Shown: positions 22,941 through 32,781 of the stretch, piece after piece | How positions within the stretch are numbered: the first letter of the stretch is position 1 | How the letters are laid out: each line of letters opens with the position of its first letter | DNA from: Pinus tabuliformis | Taxonomy: Eukaryota > Streptophyta > Pinopsida > Pinales > Pinaceae | DNA length: 64,000 nt | Assembly (NCBI GenBank): GCA_031772625.1 | Contig: CM062817.1 | Span: 886,514,184 to 886,578,183 of the forward strand | Reading direction: 5' to 3' | Notes under the pieces: model-generated | What the model was told of the DNA's origin: nothing | The model's database searches: none | The model's input: the letters and a program-made list of their open reading frames with translations, nothing else | Program-made: the position numbers and the translations under genes

Positions 22941-25050
22941 TCAAGGAGGGCATGTTGTTCCTTGGTTTCAGTGTTGACTAAACCCTCAAGCAAGGGGAAG
23001 ACTCTCACATCCTGCGGCCAGGCCATCTCCATGACTGTACTTCTACCTCGTGCCAAACTGCCTTGTACGTCGCTCGATTTTCCGACATCTTCTTGGATCT
23101 TGGTTGCTTGGAGCTGCAACTCTCGGAGATCCTTTTAAACCCCTCCCAATGTCTACATGTACTACTGTTCAAACTGTTGCAACACTTCTGTTGCGGTGTC
23201 CCTAACTCTATCACCGATCTCATTAAGATTGCTTTCTGTTAACACCATGGGATCAACCTGTTTTGCTGGGCTTTCTCTTTTTCCGCGATCCACCTTACTA
23301 CTCCGGGTCACGCCTTTTCAAAATGAAGGGAGTGCACTTCCCTTCCTTGCCTCCACTGCCTTGTCCTGTAAGCTCTCCTGTCTCTGTTTTCGGTGAAGGT
23401 GACTTGTCACCTTTCTAGGACTCAGGTTGGTATTTGTCTGCATGCTCCTTATCAGCACGTTCCTTCTCAACACGAGCCTTCTTTGTGGCGTCCTTCTGTT
23501 TCTACACGACCAGGTTACATGTAGCCTGCTTAGATGCCTCCTTCATTTTCTTCACAGCAGAACTCTCCGCACCTGTGCTTGGTCCCACAACTAAGTCTGA
23601 TGGAGCATGCCACTTTCTAGGCCATCTCGCTACCACCTCCTGCACATTTGTTTATGTTACCAAATATGGCAAGTCATGCCACTTCTGCTATGGATATTTC
23701 CACACCTGGATATACACCTTGTGGAAGTCGGCCTTGAATGTCGTGTAGGCTAACAGTTTGGGACAACCTCGAACATTGGTTAATGGTCATGTGGAGACTC
23801 GATTCCATAAGGACCAAAATATCTTTGTTTTTGTAAATCGCGCAGGATCCTTTGTAGCCCATAAGGAGGCGAATTGGGTTGGCTCTTACAATCCTTCCTT
23901 AAGAGGAGGAAAATGGTTGTCCTCTGGCAATTCCCACACAACAAGAACAATCGACAGCAATGGCCAAGCGTAGTGAAATGACTTGTTTTCATCTTGGGCC
24001 TCTCGGAAGTTTTCTAGGAACACCTGATAGAGTTATCTAGACCAATTAAGCTGTACACCCTTCGCACACTGTGTAGCCAGGGAAACGAATGGCGCCGAAA
24101 CTTCATCCGTGCAACATTTCCTCATCACCTTCCCTGCTAAAATTTGGGTGGCTAATTGGACTGTTGGGTCTGTGATAGACAAGATAGAATACCCTCGTGA
24201 CTTCTTCACAAGGTCGTGATCTCTCTTCATTCTTTCTACGAGGTCCTTTTCCCCCATATTTCTGCCAAACTCCTTAGCTGGGTAATGTGGCACCCATAGC
24301 AAATTGAGCAACCCTAACTTCTTGACACCGTAGACCCATTCCTCTATTTCCAGCATTGTAACACCAGTTTCTTCATATTAAAATCTCCTCATAAATTTGT
24401 TCGTCGCTAAGTGCGGGAACTTAGCGTGATCTGTGAGGTCCTAATCCTCTATTTTCAATAGTGGGATCCGTGTGAGCCGAGCACCTTCAAACAAAACTTT
24501 CTCACGTAGCAGGGGCATGGAAATGTTAAACTTTTCAGAATCCGGGTCCTTCGTGACCTTCGTTTTTCCCTTCCGCGGAGGGATATACTCAAGGAGCCTT
24601 GTTATGGGCTCCGCTCATTCAACATCAATGTCTTTTGTTCCCTGGCCTTCTTCCGCCTCCAGGTCCACTACGTTCTGCTTATCTTTCATTGGCTGCTTAT
24701 CTTTCTTATGTGTTTGTGTCATGGTATGCTTCCTCGGGGAAGCGCGTACCTGCACCGGGATTTTATGCTTTTCCTTGATACAGGTTGCTTATCTTTCATG
24801 GTAGGATGTTTATCTTTTTCCATGGTATGTTTCGGCCTGGGTGACCTCGGCACCGTGGGCACCACAGGCGTAGATTCTACACCAGATATTTCTAGTCCTA
24901 GAGCATCGGATACAGCTACTTCTGAACTCAGGGCTTCGGCGGGGTTGGTGGTATTCATACTCTCCATAAAAACTGACGGGCTTCAAGAGAAATGTTTGTG
25001 TGTGCTAGGATTTCTTCCCAAAAACACTCGGCTCATAGGCAATAGACAAT
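22941..25050 (-). pseudogene. H extra ORF downstream of integrase, N-terminal part
   Basis: Broken minus-strand coding in H's direction after integrase. One frame begins near 24967 (MESMNTTNPAEALSSEV, then a Pro-rich stretch). A frame at 24356-24033 contains DLVERMKRDHDLVKKSRGYS, then ITDPTVQLATQILAGKVMRK. Further frames are at 23862-23674 (LVLMESSLHMTIN) and 23119-22847 (Gln/Glu-rich helix reaching the E1 junction). I recall similar ORFs accompanying this family in other plants, always of unknown function. It is neither an envelope nor a polymerase domain. The coiled-coil C-terminus lies on the other side of E1. Confidence 0.5.
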
Positions 25051-25299
25051 GAAATTCAACAATAACACTAAGAGCACAAAGTGTTCTTTATTGGACCGAC
25101 ACATGTAATTTATAGGGAGTTTTGAATTCAAATCCAACCGTTCCCCCCAAATTTTGATAATAAATGTTGTTTTGGTGGCATATCTTCAAATATTTTTTCC
25201 TTAAATGTTGCCACTCTACTCCTCTTAATCATCTTCTGACCGTCAAGTCATGAACAGTGACTCCAATGGTCACTTTTCTGTTGTGCTGCATGATACCTC

Positions 25300-26530
25300 C
25301 CTCCATGGTGTAGCATCCTACACACAGCTTCCTAGGTTGTAACTTCATTATTTTCCGCGCAACCCACCTGCTGTGAATTCCTCCAAACCTGGTAGTGTAG
25401 TTTATAGTCTCGCACTCCCTTACAACTATCTGGAGCACTAAGACTGTCATGCCTCCATATAGTCATTGTGCAGGATCCCCTGTATATAGCTTCAATCGAC
25501 TCCCATTCACTCTTCCCGGAAAAGGTTCTCCATTCAGCTTCACGAGCTAAACTGTGCCTCCATCTGTAATTTCTTTGATAATATATGGCCCTAGCCAATG
25601 CATCTGAAATTTCCCTGAAAACTTAGTGAATTTACTATCATATAACAAGACAAGATCATTTATCTTGAACATACGAAGCTTGATGTGGCAATCGTGCCAA
25701 GATTTTTCACGTTCCTTCTGTACTTGATGATGAAATCCTGCCAAAATCGATCCTCTTTGAGCTCCATCAGCTGCGCGAGTTGTTCTTCCAAGGCCTCACG
25801 ATCTTCCATACCCGTGAGAGATTCTACGTGTAGACTAGGCACAATATACTCCATCAGCATTACAGCTTCGACACCATATACCAATCTGAACGATGTTTTC
25901 CCTATCATCATCTTGCAAGTAGTCCTATAAGCCCATAGTACTGCGGGTACGCACACATCCTAGTCATTCCGTTGCACGTTGCAGATCTTCGTCGGCACGT
26001 TCACCAAAATATTGTTGAAGGTTTCAGTAGTTCCATCAGCCTGTGGGTGATACAGTGTACTCTTTTGATGGTAGACCTGGAATTCTTCAGTTAGGGCGTT
26101 GATCCTCTCATTCAGAAATTGCGTACCCCTGTCACTCATCAACACTTTCGGGCAACCAAATCTAGTTAAGACATATTCAAACAAAAAAAAAATTGTGGTA
26201 GCCCCTATACAATCCTTAACCGGCTATGCTTTTTCCCACCTGGTTATATATTCCGTCGTGGTGATGATATAGTGCGCACCAGTTTTCTTCCCTGGGGGTT
26301 GAATTGCCCCGACAAAATCAATCACCCATTTCTCAAATGGATGCAAAGATACTTGAGGTTGTAATGGAAATTAATCCCTTCACAATGGTCTGCTCATTCT
26401 ATGACATGCATCGCATGCCTTACAATATGCCTTGGAACCCTTGTGCAGTGTTGGCCACCATAGACCTACGTGCAAAATATTATATGCAGTCGCCTTTCCT
26501 ACATAATGACCTCCCGCAGCCCCTCCATGA
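25300..26530 (-). pseudogene. H integrase
   Basis: Broken minus-strand integrase. A HHCC domain is visible near 26520-26380 (GGHYVGKATAYNIL…CKACDACH). The core follows at 26184-25960, with D in MSDRGTQF and E in DGTTETFNN. The C-terminal GPY module is at 25600-25550 (HWLGPYIIKEITDGG). Stops and shifts separate the pieces, and an A-run near 26184 is one breakpoint. No chromodomain follows. The order RNase H then integrase is the standard gypsy order. Confidence 0.75.
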
Positions 26531-27362
26531 GATTCAACGAGAATGCTATCCCTCTCAAAATTTGCACATATCTTCGCAATATTTCATCAACACCCATTTT
26601 ATACAAATGTCCCGCAATAATTGGAAAATATGGCTCGCACACTACTAGTTCCTTCTTTCGCTGACTTGTATACCCTTCTGGTGCGATACCCGTAGTCAAG
26701 AAGTGAATAATATATGCAAAATGATTATCCACTACACACACCGCAAAGAGCTGCGCATTTGGAAACCCTTCCTCCAAATTATTGGGCTTCTCTCCTGTTT
26801 TCATCCGCGACAAATGATTAGGTCCCACACTTAACCTCCTTGGCTTCACAATTACTTCAAACTCACACTATTGGAATAGTAGCAACCATCTGCACATCTT
26901 CCCCCACAACACAGGCTTATTGACTAGGTACTTCAAGGAAGAATGATCTATGTACATTTTGAAATGCCCTCCTAATAGATAGTGCCTAAATTTCTACAAC
27001 GTGTACACCATGGCCAATCCTTCGTGTTCAGTCATTGAATAATTATTCTTAGCCCTTGATAATTTCCTACTCGCGAAGGCTATAGGATGGTCCATATTTC
27101 TTTCACTAGCTTGTGTTAACACTACACCCAACGCAATGCAAGAGGCATCCACATGTACGTGAAACTTCTTTTTCCAATCAGGGAATACCAAGATCAGCGT
27201 GGTGACCATCTTTTCTTTCAATACATCTAAGTTACGCTGACATTCTTCATCCCAACAGAATGTTGCATCCTTCTTCAGCAGTTTCTCCATGGGCGCGGTA
27301 ATTTGAGCATATTCTTTGATAAATTTTCTATAATATCCTATATGTCCCAGTGTCATGCACAA
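26531..27362 (-). pseudogene. H RNase H and tether
   Basis: The frame at 27362-26994 encodes the end of reverse transcriptase (HIGYYRKFIKEYAQITAP…) and a classical gypsy RNase H. The first catalytic Asp is intact in HVHVDAS, followed by FASRKLSRAKNNYS and the Glu-bearing helix TEHEGLAMVY. The frame at 26849-26499 continues through VGPNHLSRM into the integrase N-terminus. Unlike E1 and A, no archaeal-type RNase H is found, so H is not a Tat element. Stops break the frame. Confidence 0.7.
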
Positions 27363-27941
27363 CTACTTAACGTTCCTTGGGCCCTCCAGGTTCACTATCA
27401 CCGCAATCTTTGCAAGGTCCACCATCAACCCTTGCTTGCACACCACGTGAACCATCAAGAATGCAAAGGGAACACATAATATACATTTCTTCAAGTTTAG
27501 TGTGATATGATATTTGTGACATGTATCCAACATCAAGCATAGGCTTGCTACATGGCGCTTTACTAATCTAAACACCACCCAGTCATTAAAGTACACTTCC
27601 AAGAACTTATGAATGAACTCCTTGAATGTTGTGATGATTAAGCGAGAAAATATCACAGGTGCATTCTTGAGACCAAATGGCATCATAGTGTACTGAAAAC
27701 AAACCCACTCCATCCCGAAGGTCGTTTTGAGCCTATCCTCTGGCATGATCTTAATCTGATGACACCCAAAGAACCTATCAGTAAAGGAGTAGGCCTCCTG
27801 CCCTCCAACATTGTCTAATACTTCATCGGTAAATGGCATTGGGAATTGGTCATGGACACATGCATCATTAAGCTTCCATAGATCTACGCAAATCCTTATC
27901 TCACCCTTCTGCTTCTTCTCCTGGAACACCATCAGGCTCAC
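27363..27941 (-). pseudogene. H reverse transcriptase
   Basis: Minus frame of 192 codons: ICVDLWKLNDACVHDQFP, then YSFTDRFFGCHQI, MPFGLKNAPVIFSR, and the catalytic loop. The loop reads VYFNDWVVF where the family has FDD, so the first catalytic aspartate is Asn. With in-frame stops on both sides the enzyme is dead. Upstream (28016-28627) the frame carries the linker ending KPIKQRPYFLNPK, typical of the approach to gypsy reverse transcriptase. Confidence 0.8.
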
Positions 27942-28015
27942 CCAATCAGATTCTTTGACCGGTTCTATAATTCTTGCTCCAGCATGTTATCCAACTTTAG
28001 GCAAACATTTTCCTT

Positions 28016-28969
28016 TTATTTAGGATTAAGGAAATAAGGCCTTTGTTTGATAGGCTTCGCGTCCATCTTCAGAGTGATCTTCATAATTCCCAAATCGCCA
28101 ACTATGCCCTTCAAATCCAAAAACTTGGTAGGGAAGAGTTCCTGATATTCATAGACTAACTCAGCAACTTTATCTACAGTAGTGTTGTCCCAATAATCTC
28201 CAATCTTTGCAAACTTTGGTTTTGCTTCAATGCCAATATTTACTTGCTTTGTCTTCAATGGTACGGTGATGTTCGGGTTGTCTATTTGTGGGCCCTCTAA
28301 ATCGCGATGCCCTTCTACCTCTGGAAAATTAATGTTTTTGGGATCTTCATCCTCCTCTTTAGCGGTCACATTATAGCATTCCAGCACATGGTGCAGCTGG
28401 GTGCTCCAATTCGATTGGGTCCACTCCAAAGGTTCTTGTGGCGTTCTGAAGATAACTGCCTTAATCTCCTGTAGTGCTTCATCGATGTTTGCGAAGCCAT
28501 CTTCAAAGTTGAAGGTCAATAAGAACCCTTCCCTCAATATATCCCACTTCGTGGTGCCATGGCGGAGCTCCATTTCCAGATACCAGTTCATGGGAATTGT
28601 ATCCAAAGTATGGAAAAATATGTGCACCCACTCTGGCTGTGGTTCTGTCCCCCATGATTTGGTCCATTTTTCTAAGTGATCGCATAAATGATCCTTCCCT
28701 TTATATTTCTCAGTTGATCAAGTGCTAGGATGCCCAAACCATAATCTCATCATTCTTCTATAATCGCACCATTCATCAAAACTATCTTTATGTGTACCCC
28801 ACCATTGTGCAAGTGTAGCGCACAATGCCAAATCCAATGCTTGTAAGTGGTGATCCTCAGGAACTTCGCACTCAAATTCATCCAGAAACTTATCTATGTC
28901 AGTCAAACCATCATAATAAGGTAATTTTCTTACCTCCGACAAGACACAATGCAACGAATTTGTCATCAT
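28016..28969 (-). pseudogene. H second Gag-like domain and linker
   Basis: Between protease and reverse transcriptase the minus strand encodes a capsid-like fold. The pieces are LPYYDGLTDIDKFLDEFE and AQWWGTHKDSFDEW (28969-28718), then FHTLDTIPMNWYLEMELRHG with ILREGFLLTF (28627-28500), then an acidic linker (LLECYNVT-like; AKIGDYWDN; DLGIMKITLKMDAKP). The pattern matches Retrotrans_gag, although a true Gag lies far upstream. Element F shows the same arrangement, so the duplication is a family trait and not a local accident. Confidence 0.65.
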
Positions 28970-30006
28970 ATTTCACCGTAATGTGGATACTTCATGCAGC
29001 CGATTATGCTAATGTTCCAACTCTTCATCTGAATCAGAGGTGCAGGAACTCTCCCGATCCCATGAAATTCGTCCATCTGTTGTCATATTGATCCATTCCT
29101 GGTCTTGCACTATTATTTTATAAATTTTATCTAATTCATCATCACTTTCTTCATAATCGCGGACCGTATAGGGCGCTCCTTCTGCAGGGTCTAATGATAC
29201 TACAACCCGAAGCGATTTCCTTTTAAATGACATTCTCCTCTTTTTTAGATTGATGACCCCGTTCATATCAATGGCCTAGTCAATTCCTAGGAGTGCGAGG
29301 TATGGATTACTATCATCAACGATCTCTATAACCTCAAAATTGACATCGCACTCGCACCTTCTATATCAACTATTACTCTATATAATCATCCCATGGGGAT
29401 GATTTTCTGGTGGTTCGCCATTCTGAGCTGAATCGGAGACCATTGCAACGCAGGTCTCCCCATCCTTTCCCATGTTTGTTTTGGAAAAACTTTCGCATTC
29501 GACCCCAAGTCCAAGATGACCTGGTCCATCACCTAATCACCTATCTGCACGGTGAGCCTCATCTCGTGCCCCGTTCTTGCCTTATGTTTACCAATCTTTT
29601 TGACTACCTAGTGTCCATGAGGGACCTTCTCTTTACTAGTGCATTTTTTTATCAAATCTTGCAGGTCTCCCACAACTTTTCTATCGTGCAACAGTTTTAT
29701 GCAAGTCTCCAAAAACGTAGTAATCACAGAGGGGTCAACCTCAGCAGGCACGCAAGTTTCTTTCACCTTGTCCTGACTTCCTAAGGTGGACGCCTCAGCA
29801 AAGCTTTTCCTGGCCTCCATAAATTTTTCGTTAGCATGATTCAAATCAAAACCAACTTCCTTCTATAGGGCCTTGTGGACCCATCTGTCCTCTTCAGGTT
29901 GTTTACCTTTATCATCACCAATCATTATTCCACTTCTCAGCAGCATATTCACGCTCTAATATTCCTCTCGAGACTCAACTCTCATCATCTGTAGGTTCTG
30001 CGTAGG
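28970..30006 (-). pseudogene. H protease region
   Basis: Minus-strand remnants of the region after the zinc knuckles. They include a helical segment at 29844-29608 (FLETCIKLLHDRKVVGDLQD), a protease-like block near 29360-29260 (NFEVIEIVDDSNPYLALLGID, then a stop), and a tail at 29266-29009 (LDPAEGAPYTVRDYEE…). These align with element F (FEVIDI…PYPALLGID; LDPYQGPRFTEP). No intact DSG triad was found. Element A is inserted at 30006/45101, just upstream of this part. Confidence 0.55.
30002..30006. repeat. Target-site duplication of A (left)
   Basis: GTAGG precedes A's 5' LTR and recurs exactly at 45101-45105 after its 3' LTR. Confidence 0.9.
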
Positions 30007-31070
30007 TGTTACAGACATTTTTGTGCCTAACAGCATGAAGCATGAAATGTCAATAATCTGAGGGATCCAAAGTCCCTAAACATGTTGTTCTTACCCCTAG
30101 AGGAACAAGGTCAGCAAACCACAGCACTGAAAATCAGTTCTCCACCTGAAAACACTCAAAAACAAGCTATTTCTGGATCATGTCAGCTGCTCCACTGAGC
30201 ATCTGCGCTGAATGTCAACTGCTCCACTCTGTACCTGCGCTGAATGTCAAAAGCAATGAAGGCTACCTGCGCTGGGCGAGATTGGCCAAGTGGCACAGTC
30301 ATTCTGCAAGGTGTCAAATGCCCAGGAAGCTTCCAAAATGACACTTGGATCAGGGAATTCGCCTTGTGATGAGTAAGAGGATCTAGATCTCCAAGTGGAA
30401 GCAAGAGACTCCAAGTGGACTCAAGAACTGAAGAATAACTGAAGTGGGAGAGGACACTAGTCAGCTTCATGTCAGTCTCAAGCTGACTCATCCTTTCTCC
30501 AAAAATCCTATATATAGAGCTCTCTCATGAGGTCTAAGGAGGCTGGAATTTTGTGCAAGTAAGGAAGTGTTGTTGGTTTGAGTATAGAACTATTGGGTGA
30601 TTTGCTTGAAGGAGGTGAAGAGGAGATTTCTTTCTGCTGGGAGGTGTTGCTGGATTGGGCCTATTATGGTTGTAACACTCTCAGAACTTTACTTCTTCCA
30701 TTAATAAAGTATTTGAGGTTCTTCTATATGCATGTGTCTCAATGGTGAATTGATGCTTGTATATTTGATTTATTCTAATCCCTGAATCGATTATGGATGT
30801 ATGCTTCTTGTAGTTTCCTTTTCTTGTGCTTTTACAGGATCTTTGTGTAGTTGGGCCGGTGAAAGAGCAAGAAGCTAGGAGCAAGCAGCAAAGAGGGAAG
30901 ATTGGATCAACCATTAGCGGAAGATAACGGTTAGTGGATCCCCTTTCTCTTCTCTCTCTCATCTCATAAAGAAGTAATCTTGAATAGCTTTGCATTTAGT
31001 TGTTGCTGAGGTACTATCACCCTTAGAGTGGGATAGGGTCATTCTGTATTGGATACTTTTCCCAACAACA
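30007..31070 (+). repeat. A 5' LTR (1064 bp)
   Basis: It starts TGTTACAGAC and ends CCCAACAACA. It carries three copies of an (A)CCTGCGCTGAATGTC-like motif (30202, 30233, 30265), a TATA box near 30508-30516 and AATAAA at 30703-30708. U3 is therefore about 540 bp, with a short R and a U5 of about 350 bp. Confidence 0.92.
30508..30516 (+). promoter_or_regulatory. A LTR TATA box
   Basis: CTATATATAG lies in a short promoter-like region about 190 bp before AATAAA (30703). The same box is in the 3' LTR near 44538, in B's LTR (minus strand, near 56485) and in C's LTR near 63085. Confidence 0.6.
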
Positions 31071-31073
31071 AAT

Positions 31074-31091
31074 TGGCGACTCCACTGGGGA
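31074..31091 (+). other. A primer binding site (tRNA-Arg type)
   Basis: TGGCGACTCCACTGGGGA starts three bases after the LTR. It is the complement of the CCA end of plant tRNA-Arg(ACG) as I remember that tRNA. Ogre/Tat elements are known to use tRNA-Arg. The identical site is in B (55905-55922, minus) and C (63655-63672), and a decayed one in G (58303-58320). Confidence 0.8.
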
Positions 31092-32566
31092 TCGTATCTT
31101 GTTGGTTATTTGTGTTTTTTCTATTCATTTCATAAACAAAGGGAGTACCGAATCGAACTGTATTTGGATCTTTCAAATACAAAGTAGAGGGCAGCTACTC
31201 TAGCTCAGTTTCTGGGCAAGTTTATGATTTGAAGAGCTGATCCACAATGACTCTAATAAGCTCTTAGTGATAGCTTTTCATCCTCCTTTTCATCCCTTAG
31301 TGTGTCCTTGACTGATAGCTTCTGATTTGAGCAAAAACTGTGAATTTTTGAGCAATCTGTGACCCGGAAACCAAGAGAAACGAAAGTTTCGTTCTTCAGT
31401 GCAGGTTGTACAAAGGCTGTCTGCATTTCAGCACAGTTCCCGAAGGGGCTACCTACGCTGAAGGTCAAACAGACAGTGTCCCACCTGCGCTGGACCAGTC
31501 TTGCCTTGTGCTACTGGGGTTTCCTGCTGTTTTTTGCCCTATTTTCACTCTTGTTTTGCTGCCTGTTACCAGTCAATGTGCCTATCTGAAACCAACTTTC
31601 CTTGTCACTATTCCGCCTCGGTTGTATAAAGAAACTGTGTTTGTTCTTTGTGTATTTCTTGTGCATTTACAGTTTCCCATAACGAAAGTGAACTAGTCTT
31701 GCTGTGGCCTCTTAGATCTAGACCTATGATTAAGTGTCATTTTGATCTTAAGAGTTAGTTTGTTTGTTGTTCATAGCTGATTGAGATTTTTCTTTCGTCA
31801 TATGGTTTGAATTTATATATTTCTAGTGTCGAAACAAGTAAATCTTAAGGTGTCTTTTGATTTTGGACAAGCTTGTTTGCTTTCACTTGAAATTGAATTC
31901 GAAATTATACAACAGCTTTCTTTTTGTATCACATAAACATTAAGAAAGAGAAAAGAAATACCTGCATTTTTGCATTTTGCATATAAGTTTGTATGTTGAT
32001 TTAGGGAAAAAGTGCATTAGCGAGTGCTCTTTGATCTATGTGAAAAGATTTTGTCTCTCTTTTCCCTCAGTAGTTAAGATTTTCATAAGTCGAAAAGATT
32101 GAAAAAGCTTGCTTCTCATCTTAGACTGCATTTAGGAATTTGTATCAATACATCTCGTGGTGAACCTTGAAAGGCAAACTTTAAAAAGATCAACTTAAAA
32201 TATATTGAATGAACCTAACAACGCTTTGAAACATAACGAAAACATCTAGAGGTCTAAGCTAGAGACGTGTTCCGGCGTCGTTAAACGTAGTGACTATCGA
32301 TCTCGACGAAGGTGGGTGATTCCTCCTGAGAGTCGGTGGCACTAATACGGACTTGTGCTCCCACGTACCGTCGCGTATATATTGGGAGACCCCTATAGGA
32401 ACAAAGCCTTTATCCATAGGAAGCCATGTCGGCCACCCTACTGATCGCAATGCAGTGAACACAACATTCACGAAGATCGACCACTCGTACCGTAAAACGT
32501 ATTCTGTGGTTTTGCGAAAGGTTTGGCACACCCTCTGCCTAGATCTCCAGAGCAGTTTATTTTGGC
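31092..32566 (+). other. A leader, upstream part
   Basis: About 1.5 kb of untranslated leader. It contains two further ACCTACGCTGAAGGTCA-type motifs (31451, 31483) and, from about 32226, a block conserved in B (54420-54760, minus) and recognisably in G (59190-59560). A 109-codon open frame without ATG runs through 32353-32682 in A and B. Most of the differences between the copies change an amino acid, so conservation seems to act on the RNA. Confidence 0.6.
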
Positions 32567-32688
32567 CTTTTTCAAACTCTATAACTGAAAAAGTCCAACC
32601 GAGCATTTGTCACTTCGGGCTCGTTAATACATCGAAGGAGACTAGAGTCATCTTTAGCTTTTTCTCGACTCTTAAAAAGTGAAAAAGC
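32567..32688 (+). other. Three stem-loops just upstream of gag in A
   Basis: CTTTTTC (32567-32573) pairs with GAAAAAG (32587-32593) around the loop AAACTCTATAACT. CTTCG (32613-32617) pairs with CGAAG (32633-32637) around GGCTCGTTAATACAT. GCTTTTTC (32657-32664) pairs with GAAAAAGC (32681-32688) around TCGACTCTTAAAAAGT. The loops share an ACTC/GCTCGTTAA core. All three are preserved in B (54300-54425, minus strand), with changes in a loop but not in the stems. Their place next to gag suggests packaging or dimerisation signals; that role is inference. Confidence 0.6.
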
Positions 32689-32781
32689 AAGTTGTGTCTA
32701 AAAGCGTCTAATAAAATTCATTCAATTCGGAAACACAAATTTCCCCTTTTAATATTTTGGTTGATCGAGTAATCCGCAATC

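Noticed and set aside
27811-28679. Plus-strand open frames opposite H pol
   Set aside because: Antisense shadows of recognised reverse transcriptase and Gag-like coding.
30183-30491. 102-codon minus frame in A's LTRs (also 44213-44521)
   Set aside because: It lies in U3 and is identical in the two copies only because the LTRs are; no homology recognised.
32353-32682. 109-codon sense frame upstream of gag, same length in A and B
   Set aside because: It starts without ATG, and nearly all base differences between A and B change the amino acid, so the conservation fits structured RNA and not protein.
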